Source: Drechslerella dactyloides (taxonomy: Eukaryota; Ascomycota; Orbiliomycetes; Orbiliales; Orbiliaceae). From it: DNA of 64,000 nucleotides. The DNA lies in the NCBI GenBank assembly GCA_020064725.1, contig JAGTWJ010000013.1:1-64000 (forward strand), written 5' to 3'. The notes under the pieces were generated by a model. The model made no database searches and was not told the DNA's origin. It saw nothing but the letters and a program-made list of their open reading frames with translations. A program made the translations under genes and the position numbers. Below, in pieces: positions 1-11,922 of the stretch (position 1 is its first letter; every line of letters starts with the position of its first letter).

Positions 1-110
1 CCTAACCCTAACCTAACCCTAACCCTAACCCTAACCTAACCCTAACTAACCTAACCTAACTAACCTAACCCTAACTAACCTAACCTAACTAACCTAACCC
101 TAACCCTAAC
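1..110. repeat. Telomere repeat tract, C-rich strand (left chromosome end)
   Basis: The tract parses without gaps into 21 units: eight CCCTAA, nine CCTAA and four CTAA, plus one trailing C. Read from the other strand it is TTAGGG, TTAGG and TTAG, oriented as expected for a left chromosome end. Positions 46-74 and 75-103 are a perfect 29-bp tandem duplication of the unit order 4-5-5-4-5-6. The sequence passes directly into AT-rich transposon DNA at about 111. Confidence 0.95.
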
Positions 111-1128
111 TTTAAAAAAATTTAGAAAGAACATTAAAATATAAAAAATTAATTATGATAATTATACCAAAAAGAATCTACTCTAATAACAATATAAAAT
201 CTATTTATTATAATACAAAAAATCATATATATTATAAGTTATATAAAAAGAAACTTTATAAATAATATTAGAAATTATTATAAGGCTTAATATATTTTAA
301 AACTAATAAAACCAAACCTTAATAAAATATTATTAAAAACTATTTTAGGAGATATAAAGTTTAATTATTTTATATTATTAGAAAATTTATCTATTAGAAC
401 CTAGATTTTATCCCTTAGACTAACACCTTCTTCATCAAAAGAATAATCTTTTTTAATATTTTCTATATCTAATAATTTAAATTTATAGACTATATTTTTA
501 TTATATTTTAAAATAATCAACTCCATCTCCTTCTTACAACATAATATCTTAGATTAAAAATAGATTAATTTAACCAGAAATTTAATAAAATATTAATAAA
601 CCTCAGATAGTTTAATAGCCTTTTAATAATAAAGCTTAGAAACATAATATACTAAGAAAACAAATTATAAAAATTATTAAAAATTATTATAGAAGAAATA
701 ACACTTACAAAAAATCATATTATATTATAATAAACCCTATTTAAAACATACAACATACTTCTTTGTATTTATAATAATATACTAAAAACCTTTCAAAACA
801 TAAACATTATAGAAAATTACTATAAAAAAACTAAATTCTTTAATCTCAAAAACAAAACAATAACAATACTCACTAAAAAAAACCCTATCAGTAGATTTAA
901 ACTTTATATATTTTTAAACCCAACCCAAAATCATTTAAATAAGATATATTAGAACTTAAAACATTTTATAAAAAAAAAGAAAAAACCAGGAAAATATTAT
1001 TATTCTGAAATTTATATATTTAATTATCTAATTCTATAATACACAAAAAACCTATATCACTTTATTTTATACTACTAAATCTTATATATAAATTAGCATA
1101 TTACTAATTCTTACAAAAAAAAGGATAG
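111..1128 (+). mobile_element. Truncated internal 3' part of a Gypsy LTR retrotransposon, RIP-degraded
   Basis: This AT-rich stretch matches the 3' internal end of the complete Gypsy element at 20170-27993, in opposite orientation. The match is clearest from about 960 to 1128. It includes ACTAATTCTTA followed by an all-A run (1112 onward) where the complete copy has its G-rich polypurine tract; G-to-A change explains the difference. The part further 5' is missing because the telomere starts there. No reading frame survives. The 5' part of this stretch (111-900) is assigned by position and only patchy similarity. Confidence 0.7.
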
Positions 1129-1800
1129 TATTATGGGATAACAGTTTAGTACCCAAATATCCTATATTAACTATATTCCCTTATTAATATCCAATTTACA
1201 TAAAATACACAATAATATAGTATTTATACACCTTATAAATTAAATTCTTATATAAAATATATATCTATATAAGATAAACCTACATAAAACCAAAACTTAT
1301 TCTAAAGTACTATTATATAAAAGGACTAACCTCTATTATCTTTCTTTTAGTATATAAACACTAAACAGAACTTAATCAGTACTTATTATTAAATATTAAA
1401 CAAGATTTAATCAGTACTCATCATTAAGCACTAAACAAAACTTAATTAATATTTATTATTAAACACTAAGCAAAACTTAATCAATACTCACCACTAAATA
1501 CTAAATACAACACAACAACATATCTCTACTACTTTATATATCAAAACATCATATATATAATTAACATACTTTACCTTAAAACTAATAACTTTTTTCTTAA
1601 GAATCATTAATCAATACCTAAATTATAATATTTTAATAGTTAATTTATTTACTATTATTATTATATATTCTATTTCATAATTATTATTATACTTAATATA
1701 TACTTATCTCTCTCCATTAAGAACCCCATACAATAGCAACTAAGAGTCAGAGACTTCAGAGTAAAGTACATTCAACCTAGTCCTAAGCCAAAGTGTAACA
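1129..1800 (+). repeat. 3' LTR of the truncated Gypsy element
   Basis: The stretch begins TATTATGGGATAACAG and ends GTGTAACA, matching in reverse orientation the LTRs at 20170-20847 and 27316-27993 (TGTTATGGGATAACAG to TATAACA). The first G is changed to A, as RIP would do. It is 672 bp against 678 bp in the complete element. It differs by carrying four tandem 35-bp units at 1358-1497. No matching target duplication is visible, which fits truncation of the other side. Confidence 0.8.
1358..1497. repeat. Four tandem 35-bp units inside the LTR
   Basis: Units at 1358-1392, 1393-1427, 1428-1462 and 1463-1497 share the pattern ACTAAACARAACTTAATC followed by AGTACTTATTATTAA, with only transition differences. 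The LTRs of the complete element further along show only a short related stretch here, so copy number differs between family members. Confidence 0.8.
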
Positions 1801-2119
1801 ATTTAAATAAATAATTAAATAGATTTTATTTTAATATTATTCTATATATATTGTAATAGTTGTTTTTAGAATTTTAATCTATTAGATTTTTTTGAAAATA
1901 TTTATTGCTTTATATATGCTTTAATTCTAATATATACTTAACTTTTAAAAGTAAATAATTTAATTTAAAGATAAATTAATTTAGAAAAAAACCTGTTTTC
2001 TAGTTATTTATTTGAATTTATTTTTTAAATTATAATAGGTTTTGGGTTAAAATAGACCAGTTTCTTAGTACAATATAACCCACAGATTCTGGGTTAACCC
2101 GGAACTGTTTTGAGCTCTA
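1801..2119 (-). mobile_element. Right-end remnant of a hAT-like element
   Basis: The stretch resembles the last 330 bp of the large element ending at 39968, including TTTCTTAGTACAATA, GGGTTAACC and the terminal GAGCTCTA. Read inward from 2119 it starts TAGAGCTCAAAACAGTTCC, the same type of end as at 39968. The Gypsy LTR abuts it at 1800. The remainder is lost with the chromosome end. The 8 bp after the terminus (ATTATAAT) would be its target duplicate, but there is no left partner to compare. Confidence 0.7.
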
Positions 2120-2922
2120 ATTATAATAATATAGTCAATAATCTACATTAATTAATTATTTTATAATCTATTTTAAATTAAATTAAAATATTAAATTACA
2201 CAATAATTTAAATTATAATTAATAAATAATTTAATATATAATAATCTATAAATCATAAAATACTTTACTATAATTAATAACTAAACACTCTAAATAACTA
2301 TATAATTATATAATCTATAGATTATTATTTAATACCTTATAGTACTCTACCATACAATCTACAGACATTATTATAATATACACTACTATATGCATGAGAT
2401 CTCGACCTACATATCATAACAATTTTTAATTTTAATTTTATTAACTATCTTAATTTTCAAAATTACTATAACAATAAATTTTTTATAAATTTAAATTTAT
2501 ACAATATTCTTAGTTATCAATAAATATCTTAAATTCAATATACCAGAACAAAAATCATAATTCCGCACCATATATCCTAATTGTAAGTTACAGCAAATGT
2601 CCCGGGCTGGGGAGCGCGACCACGCGTGTTCTTCTCTTTTAATACAAACTTCAATTTTATTCTGAAGAAAGCGGTTAATTTTTAAAACCCTTCCAGTTAA
2701 CATAACCCTAAAGATTTCATTTAATAAAGAGTCTATAAAAGCCCGGGTATTATTTCGACTTACAAGTCGGTAGTAGATTACTTCGGGTAAGGCCCTCAGA
2801 GTCCACATTTTTGAGGCGTGAAAAGCGGCGGATAACAGGTCGGGAGATAGGCCGCAGTATCTAATATATTAGAATAGAATAAGATTAGATCTTTATAAAA
2901 ATTACAATAGAATATTCAGGTT
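2120..2922. other. AT-rich spacer changing to ordinary composition; no gene seen
   Basis: 2120-2540 is very AT-rich and patternless. From about 2560 the composition becomes mixed. An open frame at 2497-2808 (minus) has no recognisable domain, no signal peptide and crosses the composition border, so I do not call it a gene. Confidence 0.5.
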
Positions 2923-3243
2923 TTATGATTCGAAGTACTTACTGCAGCAGCATTTTTCCACACCCTTCACAACGAAGCAGTTAGCTACAGGACAGCCTGA
3001 TAAATTGCAATTGGCTAAACAGGTGCTAGGGTTACAAGCTATTTATCGTATTGTAAGAGTTAGCTTTTTCAAGTTTAGTTCAAATCTCAGAAATATTATA
3101 TACTCTAAGCCTAGGGAATTAAAGCGATGCCTCTGATTATCATACGGACTACGCTTTTGTAACCCGGCAAGCTCTGGGACCGCTACAGCATTAGCAGTTG
3201 CAAAGGCAGCTGCTAAAAAGTAAAGAACCATAGACGGCTTCAT
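2923..3243 (-). CDS. Small cysteine-rich secreted protein (putative effector-like), two exons
   Basis: Exon 1 is 3104-3243 and exon 2 is 2923-3025, joined over a 78-bp intron with GTATAT donor, GCTAAC branch point and CCCTAG acceptor. This gives 80 residues. The start is the Met at 3243, because it begins a clear signal peptide (MKPSMVLYFLAAAFATANAVA) followed by a Lys-Arg pair near residue 31, a likely Kex2 site. The mature C-terminal part carries cysteines in the pattern C-x3-C-x4-C-x4-C then CCC, ending CCCSKYFES. An alternative acceptor at TAAATAG would add one more Cys upstream (8 in all) but needs another donor. No family is recognised. It lies under 3 kb from the telomere. Function is unknown; secretion is inferred from the signal peptide only. 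Confidence 0.55.
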
Positions 3244-5946
3244 ATCGAATGTTGGATATATGTAAAAGTATAGATTTACAATATCTCTAATAGCGATGAT
3301 ATATAGATTGGCTTGCAAGGTGATAGAAGTTAAAGTGGAGATGCTTTTAGATAAATAGGTCTTCAGCTGCTGCTGGTGTTATTGAGTAGGGTGGAATCTG
3401 AAGGGGTTTATATAATTTTTGGAGGAATGAAATCCCCCTATCGACAAAGTTCCTGTTTACATACAATCTTTGATCCTCCCGAGGGGGTTGTGTTGGTATT
3501 GTTGTAATAGACGTTTTTCCCAAGTCCACGCGAGCCCAGCGCCATCGAACGTCCAGAACGGGTCTCGAGGCTACAGAATAAGGTTAAACCCATGCAATGC
3601 ATTGTGCATGCATTTATCACCGAATATGTCCGAATAACCAATTTAGATTAAGCTAGTCACCTTAAATATATACCGAATATGCATGACGATATAATAATAT
3701 GATCGTTTATGAACAAAATCAACTCAGCCTAAGCTTAAGCGGTTTGAACGGCATATCTCCGGAGATCGGAGTTATGTATCTGCCAGAAGCGTAAATTTTA
3801 TGATGCACTTCTATCGGGCATTTGTTTATATATTGCTAACCCTTTCGCGCATCGTATATACGTATTTGCAATTGTGCGTAAAATTGGCTTTGAATCGACG
3901 AACTAATCGAGAAATCTCAACAAATCGAATTGACTTGCCGTGGGCAATTTATACCAACGGAAAAGCCCATTATCGGCAAATCGGTTAAAGATACCCTCTA
4001 TAGCAGTAAGTTATTTGCAGATGCGATGAGAGACGCTAAGAAGTTGGAGAAAGCCATCTACGACTCATAATTACCGATATCGGCGCACTGGCGGACATGC
4101 ACATTCGGTGTATCTTAGATCCTCCGAGTGACGGAGTGACTAGCTCGTACTATTATTTCTATCTCTTTTTCTTCCTTCAGCTAACTAATCGGCAATCGAT
4201 ATGTTATAACCCGGTCAATTGATAAATTAATTAAGGGGTACAAAATAACTGCTAAACTGAGAGACCTAGAGAAGGATCATGAAATCTTAGTCCGGAATGG
4301 TTTATGAGCAGTTAGACCCTAATTGAGCAGCAAAAAGAAAGCGTACAGATTCTCACATAGCAGCTTCTACACTTAGCGGCAACTAATCCGGACCGGCCAA
4401 TGCTCGGTCAATTATACGAGTGGCTCCAGAAAACTCTGACTGTGGCTGACCTTCTTTGTCCGATATTGCAGCATTCTAGATCTCCGATATCACGCTGCCG
4501 TCACGTTAAAGGACGTTATTCTCGTACTAGGTATGCATATGAGGCATGCGTTTAGCGATAACTAAAGCTAATGTAACACTGAGCCCCGAACCCCACACAT
4601 ATAAAATTTATGCACCCACCAGCCGCAAATGCGGTTAGCTACATTGGTAGTCGTTGGGAGATTCGGCATTTAATATTCCGATATACTCAAAGGTTTTAGG
4701 CCTATAAAATGTTAAGCATTCGTGGAAATCGGCCGGAAATAGACAAGAGGTTTCACTTGCGACCCCTGCTAAGGTTATGTTGCGAGTATCGATATCATTC
4801 TTTTTACTATCAATAAGCTTCCAAGCCTGCGAAGTCTGTCCGCAGCTATATCGCAGTTCCAACCGACGGGACGCTTATTCCACAAATAGCAGGACTACCT
4901 TCTACTGCAACGCCACGGCATGGTTCTGGAGGTGCAGAACCTATTGACTATGTCTAGCCTTCTATTCCTAACGCAACCACCTCACCAAGCCGTCCCTTCA
5001 CGTACATTGCTGAGTTGACCGCTGTTAGCAGCATTTATCAGAGCTCTAGTTCGGCTATTTGTCCTAAATTGGGCCTTGAGCACTTAAGAGTAACGCCAAT
5101 AAATGGGGTTACTGTGAATATGGAGCGAGAGGTCGAGATTACTTGTATTTTCAGGGATGCATAGGATACGAGAGTAATTTAAATACTGAGCTTCGGAGGG
5201 AGTAGATCCACGTAGATGGTATAAATATATAGGACGACAGCAAAATTCTAGAAGCCATCTCAGAACCGTGAATAAGAAAGTAGTTATGTTTGAAAGATTT
5301 TATAATTCTTGAGAATTAATTTCTTATGATTGGGCAGGTGTTGTTTTGGCAGCACAAAATCTTACTTTAAGAGAATCAACAGTCATATGTAAATCTTTCT
5401 ACACGAAATCTGCGGATATTTACGGTGGAAGGCGCCTGCAGGGTGGAGCTCCATTGCGTCGGAAAAACGCACGGTATCTCTCTTGTAAATTTGCAATTTT
5501 GACGCTAAATACAGAGCCTGCATGCGTATGCAGAATATCGAGCTGTTGGTATGATATTAGACTATGGCACGGAGGTATGAACTCATCATTAGTCGAGAGT
5601 ATCTGTTGGCCCCAAGCAACCAGCAACTCTTTGCCATTGCTGCGTGTGTCGAAACAAAGATTAGGGGACAGTCCACCTCACTCCAAGAGTAAATTTGAAA
5701 AGGCCTGTGCGAGGTAACGACTATTGATTATCTAGATATGCAGATCTAAATGACCAGCGGTGACGACTTATGAGTTTAAGGGGTTAATACACTGTATCGA
5801 ACTCTAGTGATCTCTCATCTTACTGCTAGCCAAAGGCCTAGAAGCTAAATAATTGATTTCAAATTTCAAAGTCAAGATTCCAAGTTTATGTATATACATC
5901 TGTAATGTATATCAATGATATATGATCATACTCCAAAGTACATATA
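3244..5946. other. Mixed-composition stretch with no convincing gene
   Basis: Several open frames of 60-123 codons occur on both strands (for example 4635-4862 minus and 5346-5717 plus, the latter overlapped by an equally open minus frame). None shows a recognisable domain, signal peptide, or extension through a consensus intron. The stretch is neither transposon-like nor strongly AT-rich. It may hold decayed genes, but I cannot support a specific one. Confidence 0.4.
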
Positions 5947-7838
5947 ATGTATTCTACAAGCGAGCGGACCACACAAGCGAGTGGACTACCTTAATATCCC
6001 ACTCTAGTAAAAATATTGGTTTTATGGCCATACTGCTATTATACTGGGCTATATATATGTTAGTTTGCTTGGTTATATGCTTAAGATGTCTGCTGGTATG
6101 TTTGAATGTTATGTCTAGGTTTATTATAATTGTTGTAGTGAATTATTTTTTTAGAGGTGGTTTTTGGCTGGGGGCTGCTTTGATGGTTTAGATGTTTTAT
6201 TTGTTTATTTTGTCTATTTATAGTATTATTATCTAGGATTTTATTAGTCTGGTGTATGGTAAACATGTCTCTATATTATATGTGTTGTTTTTTTGTTTGC
6301 TGGTGCTTACTTAATACCTTATTAGTAGAGTGTAGTGTTATATTCTCTACTTATATAAGTGTTAGCTGGTGTATTATTATCTGTGCCTTTTTAGTGAATT
6401 GGTCTATAGTAGCTAGTAATGATATTGAAAAACTATCCTGATGCTGGATAATTTAATTTTTAATAAATTTTGATTGTAGGTCAGTTTCTGAAGAATTTAT
6501 TGGGGTTTTTGTTGTCTAGGTGGTTGTTGTATTTATAATATTAAGATGTGAATTTATTGGGGTAGATATTGGTAGCTGTATATTTAGCTTTAAGAGGACC
6601 TTGTCAAAATTATAAGGTATAATATTAGTTTTAGTAAAGCTGCTGTGTATATTCTTAGATATTATTGTAGTAGTAAATGTTTTGTGAAACCTAAAGAAGA
6701 ACTTTAGCTTGCTGATATGGTTGATATGTGTATGTATTAAATTCTCCATTTGGTAATTATATGCCTGTTTTAATGGCCCAAAGTACCTAACATTTAATAA
6801 CTAAAAAAAATATAAAAAATATGGTAACATATAGATTGTAATAATTTTGTATTCTTGATAGTAAAGTTTAAAAGATGCTGAATAGTAACTATTATGGTTA
6901 TCTAGAACTAATAGCCAGTAGTTTGAAATACAGCACTGTGTTGTAAAGTGGTTGAAATGTTTTAATTATTTTACAGCAATCTTATTTGTTGTTTAGCTAT
7001 TATTAAAAAATGTAATAGCCTAGTTATTTAATAAATTAGTCTTTGTATACTAGTTAGCTAGGTGGTGTTGACCAGCTAGGATAATAAATGGTGGTATTGC
7101 CCAATTTTTTGTATCTATTTTTTGAATGACTGTTGTTTATTCACAATTCCTAGGCTGTGCTAGCTTAGCTTTATTGTGTATTTTAGTTTCTATGATAACC
7201 ATAGTTGTAGAGATTATGTTTATTGTGAAGTCTGTTTTATTAAAGTTATAGATATTATTGTTTGTAATATTATATTTTGCTTTTGTTACTTGTAAAAGCT
7301 AAAATTATTTTTGAATAAGGTCCAGGTTTTTGTATTTAGCTCACTAGTAGTTGTATTTTCTGGACAAATGTGTCTAGAGCTCTGGGTGGTGTTTTACAAA
7401 GTTTGCTGCCTAATTCTTACTGACACATTGTGTGTTATCACTAGCACACATTGACAGTAGCTGGTTGGCTATATTTTCCATACTATCTAATTTAGGATAA
7501 AAAAACCACACAGACAACTCAAGTATATACTGAACAATAACGTCTTTTTCTAATTTTATAAAATTTTGTGATTTAGGGGTATTGTCTGTTTTTAAAGTAC
7601 AGCCATTATACCAGTATAATAGAGTAGTATAAGGGATATCATAAAACTTAGCAGTAGCTCAAATACTTAATTTTTAATCTTTTTCCAGAACTTTAATAGC
7701 TAGAATAACTCAAGATTCAGTCATAGTAACAACCATAATAGTAATTATAGAGATAATATGGTGCAGAAGAGGAGTAGTCACACCAGTATTGAGAGGTGGT
7801 CCGCTCGCTTGTGTGGTCCGCTCGCTTGTGGAATACGT
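5947..7838 (-). mobile_element. pogo/Fot1-type DNA transposon, copy A (TIR type 1), transposase dead
   Basis: The element is 1892 bp, flanked by TA at 5945-5946 and 7839-7840. Its terminal inverted repeats of about 46 bp each contain a tandem AAGCGAGCGGACCAC-type motif. The degraded transposase reads on the minus strand. The N-terminal part near 7700-7600 has a CENP-B-like helix-turn-helix (KFYDIPYTTLLYWYNG). The C-terminal part at 6516-6749 has IPYNFDKVLLKLNIQL, the conserved tail of pogo-family DDE transposases. Many stops and AT bias indicate RIP. The plus-strand frames inside it (5922-6441) are antisense shadows. Confidence 0.9.
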
Positions 7839-7840
7839 TA

Positions 7841-8206
7841 TAGAATCCAGTAGAAATTCGATTTTTTTAATAGAAACAAGTTTTGCAGTTTTGATGTTAT
7901 AAATTCTTTAATTTTTTTTTAATAATTTATAAATTAATATTTTATTAATGATTATTTTTTATATTATTATTATATAAATGTTAAATAAAGAATAGAAATA
8001 TTAAATTTTTATTATATAAAGAAAACTATTCAATTATTTAAACCTATTTTTCAAATTATTTAATAAAGTATAGTATTGAGAATTTTAATATAATATTAAT
8101 TATTTATTTTAAAAGATTTTAATAATATATTAAAATTTAATTAACATATTCCACGGGAAGTGGGACACACCAGAAAATGGGATATAAAAAAGTAGCGCAA
8201 CACTGC
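7841..8206. other. AT-rich spacer between two transposons
   Basis: A low-complexity AT stretch with a short GC-richer patch at about 8148-8206 (CCACGGGAAGTGGGACAC and GTAGCGCAACAC). The patch vaguely resembles the beginning of the Gypsy LTR, but not well enough to call one. No gene. Confidence 0.5.
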
Positions 8207-8208
8207 TA

Positions 8209-10100
8209 ACGTCAATGATAAGCGAACGGATCAGACAAGCAAGCAGATCACCTCACCACACCTACACACCCACCACTCCTCCTATACCTTATACCTCCAT
8301 AACCACCACAATACCTACCTCTACAACCAAATCCAGAATTCTTCTAACTATTAAAATTATGAAAAAAGACCAAAAATTAAATATTCAAACTACTATTAAA
8401 CATTATGATATTCTTTATACCACCTTAATCTGTTAATATAATGGCCACTCTTCACAATACAACAGCATCCCTAAATTACAAAACCTTATAAAATTAAAGA
8501 AAAATACTATTATTCAATATATACTTAAATTATATACATAATCTTTTTATTCTAGACTAAATAATATAAAAAATATAGTTAACTAATTACTACTAGCATA
8601 TAATAATAATAATATATAACATATTGATAAAAGATGGACTAGTAACTTTATCAAATACCACCTAGAGCTATAAATATGTTTATCCAAAAAGTATAACTAC
8701 TAGTAAGTAAAATATAAAGATTTTATATTTATTAGTAAATAGTTTTAGTTAATAGAAACTATAAAGACCAAGTATGGTATTATAGACAATAACATCTATA
8801 ACTTCAACAAAATTGGCTTTATAATAGATATAATATCTACAATTACTGTTATTATAAGTATTGAAATATGTAATAAAACTAAACTAGTATAACCTAGGAA
8901 TCATAAATAAATAACAATTATCTAGAAGATAAATATAGAAAATTGGGTAATACCATTATTTATTGTTTTTGCTGGGTAATATTACTTAGCTAGCTAATAT
9001 ATAATAATAAAACTACCAACAAATTAGGTTATTATATTTTCTGATAATAGCTAGATAATAAACAAACTTACTCTATAATAACTAAAGTATTTTAATAAAT
9101 TTATAGTATAGTACTATATTTTAGATTATTAGTTATTAGTTCTAGATAATCATAAAAGCCATTACTCTATTGCCTTTAAACTATACTACCAGAAGTATAA
9201 GATTATTATAATCTATATACTACCACATTTATCACATATCCTCCAGCTACTAGATATTAACTATTTTAGACCATTAAAATAGGTATATAACCATGAGATA
9301 GAAAGCTTAGTGTACGTATATGTTAACTATATTTCTAAGCTAGAATTTCTTACTAGGTTTTATAAAATGTTTACTACTACAATAACACCTAAAAACATAC
9401 ACAACAGCTTTGCTGGAACTAGCATTATACCTTATAACCCTAACAGAGTTTTATCAAAGCTAGATATACAGTTACTAACAGCTACTCCAGTAAATTCACA
9501 TCTAGGCACTACAAATACAGCAGCTACCTAGATTATAAAAATACCATTAAACCTATCAGAGATTAACTTACAAACAAACCTAATCAAAAACCAAATTACC
9601 TAGTACTAGAATAACTCTTTTACATTACTACTAGTAGCTATAAACCAGTTATTTAAAAAAATATAGACTATAATATATCAATTAATACTTATACATATAG
9701 AATACATAATACTATACTCTGTTAATAAAATATTAAATAAATAATAATAAATAAAAAAATAACATATACAGTATAGAAGTATACTTACTATATACCAAAC
9801 AAATAATATATTAAACTAAGACACTATAAATAAACAACATAAATAAGTAAAACCAAAAAATTATTAAGACAATATATAGTCAGGAAAAAGTTCTGGAAAA
9901 ATATTATACTATAATCAATATAATAAAACTAGATATAATATTTAAATATATTAAAAGATATCTTAAATATATAAATAAACTATTTAGTATATATCTAGCC
10001 CAAAACTATAATATTATGGTAGTAAAATTAGTATTTTCATTAAGATAGGGTAGTGAGGTGATCTGCTCACTTGTCTGATCTGTTCGCTTATCATTAACGT
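8209..10100 (+). mobile_element. pogo/Fot1-type DNA transposon, copy B (TIR type 2), transposase dead
   Basis: The element is 1892 bp with TA at 8207-8208 and 10101-10102. Its TIRs are of a second type: ACGTCAATGATAAGCGAACG then GATCAGACAAGC, instead of ACGTATTCCACAAGCGAGCG. The transposase reads on the plus strand. The N-terminal remnant at 8215-8436 carries KHYDILYTTL (helix-turn-helix region). The C-terminal remnant at 9310-9531 has the SIIPYNPNRVLSKLDIQL tail. It ends 82 bp before the 3' end of the cupin gene. Confidence 0.9.
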
Positions 10101-10182
10101 TACATATATCTCGCCTAGTTTAACGCTAATTCCTTCTATTTATATATATATTCGTGTACATATCGCTATGAAGCAGTTGAAG

Positions 10183-10806
10183 CTACGCTGAGAGTCCCAC
10201 GGCCTTCAGGTTCTCCCCAAGCACCTGGTCGCCAATCCGAACCGGCTTTGCGTTCAGCGCAACATAAAAGATCAGTACCTCATTCTCGCGGCTTGGGTTT
10301 CTCCATCCGTGTTCCGTTTCTGGCATGATCACCGTAACAAAGAACAAACCGACCAGGTGTTAGAGAGTTCTGATCAAACCGAGTTCCACATATATTATAT
10401 AATACATACCTCTCTGGACAATAACATCACCCCGCCGCAGCAGCTTCGTCGCTCCACCCGGAAGCAGAAGCTCAATCTCCCCTTCAACCACCACACCAAA
10501 ATCTAAGCTCTGCGTGCGGTGCATCGCTACCTCTGCGCTGGGCGGGAACCGATCATAGACAGCGATCACGCCATCCTGCGGTATCAAGCCGTCAGGAGCA
10601 GCCGTCCATGCTGCATACCGCTTAATGTCATCGTCATCGCTGAGGACTACTGGGAGTGTGTGAGCTGTATAAAAGGTGCCGTGGGCGGCAGGCTGGCCGG
10701 CCAGGTCAACAGGTGTAAACTGAATAGGGCCCGAGGAGGGATGGATTGCAACGGAGCAATCAGGATCGTGGGTGGTGATTGTTACAGTGGGCGCGAAAGG
10801 GGCCAT
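10183..10806 (-). CDS. Cupin-domain protein, two exons
   Basis: Exon 1 is 10410-10806 and exon 2 is 10183-10319, with a 90-bp intron (GTATGT donor, CATGCCAG acceptor), giving 177 residues. I chose Met at 10806 because it sits in a strong GCCATGG context; in-frame upstream Mets at 10854 and 10884 are possible. The C-terminal half shows the cupin barrel pattern: DFGVVVEGEIELLLPGG (first motif region), LLRRGDVIVQR, then HGWRNPS across the splice junction and GDQVLGENLKAVGL at the end. The family is that of small fungal cupins of unknown substrate; metal binding is inferred only from His residues such as the one in HGWRN. It keeps normal GC content and an intact frame although a RIP-degraded transposon ends 82 bp away. 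Confidence 0.8.
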
Positions 10807-11922
10807 GGCTTCTTCTAATGTCGACTTGAAGGAAAGCTCAGTTGGGAGATACATGGTGATATATATATTTGTACACACTGCCATTGCATTCGGAGGGGGG
10901 TGGATTCTCTCTGCCGGCTGATGCTTGTGGTCAGTATATGAGTTAGAGAGGCCCAATTGAAGCGAGGTTTATAATACTACCTATCACGGACGGGCGTACG
11001 GGATCTGTAACTAATAATAGTCCTCTCTGTCAAAGGCTAAATAGATGAAATCAGTAATATCAACGCGTGTTAACGGAAAACGGTATCTTACAGCCTTATA
11101 GCTACCTAAATTGAACAAACTCTTGAAAGAGAAGGAAAATGATTTGGACAGCACACGGATCTGGACCCCGAAATCGACCGCATTAGATTGACCAGCGAGA
11201 TTCAATGTCCGCTCTACAGGAAATTCTATTCGCCGCTATCAACTAGGGCCTAGATAATTACACTAAAAGATTATTCTATTGTCTACATACATAAGTAATG
11301 GTGTATGGGGAGGAACTTAAGAGAGTATCTCAGGTTTGTACATATCCTAAAATCATAAGGACAGTATTAACAATACCTCTTTATTAACATATTTTCTAAC
11401 TGGCTAAAAGGACACAGCGATCTCAAAATCGGATTATGTTTTGGGGGCAATGCTAATTGTTACCTTTCCCTGAAACAATAGGCAGCTTAATCCGGCTGAT
11501 CGGAGAAATCTCTGAAAAGATCGCAATCAAAACTCGCGTAAGCAAGTAGCCCAGCATGCAGATTGCATTGAATTAGAGCTATAGTATACCTTTTATTGTG
11601 ACCTGGCATATGTATTTTCGGCTTCTCTTCAGTTTGAATTGCCTCGTTTAAAACAATCAAAGCTCACGCGATAGCAGTGGTAATCACAACGTTAACGTAT
11701 TCATATGAAAGCCGCTTTAGGAAAAACATTCCGGAAAGTGGCACCTTGAGTATAAAAACCTGCTTTCTACTAATCACACAAATTCAAAGCCACTAGTCAC
11801 TCCAAATATTCTAACAGCTAGGGAATTTCATGATTTCTAGTAAATGACAGATATCTGGCAATTTATTTGACTAAAAGCTTTGTATGCATGCTGTAACATG
11901 TGGTCGGGCTTACAAGATTAGC
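10807..11922. other. Intergenic stretch; no gene seen
   Basis: Short open frames only (for example 11011-11205 minus) with no recognisable features. The right part lies downstream of the WSC gene, the left part upstream of the cupin gene and probably contains its promoter. Confidence 0.5.

Noticed and set aside
2497..2808. 103-codon minus-strand frame near the telomere
   Set aside because: No domain or signal peptide, unusual composition, and it crosses an AT-rich border; more likely chance.
5346..5717. 123-codon plus-strand frame and an overlapping 68-codon minus frame
   Set aside because: Both strands are equally open and neither has recognisable sequence features, so neither can be preferred.
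5922..6441. Two open frames on the plus strand (89 and 61 codons), hydrophobic
   Set aside because: They lie antisense within pogo copy A (the first starts just before its TIR); the transposase reads on the other strand, and a matching frame occurs antisense in copy F (35802-35987).
8148..8206. Possible solo LTR start between pogo copies A and B
   Set aside because: Only short matches (ATGGGATA and GCGCAAC) to the Gypsy LTR and no partner end.
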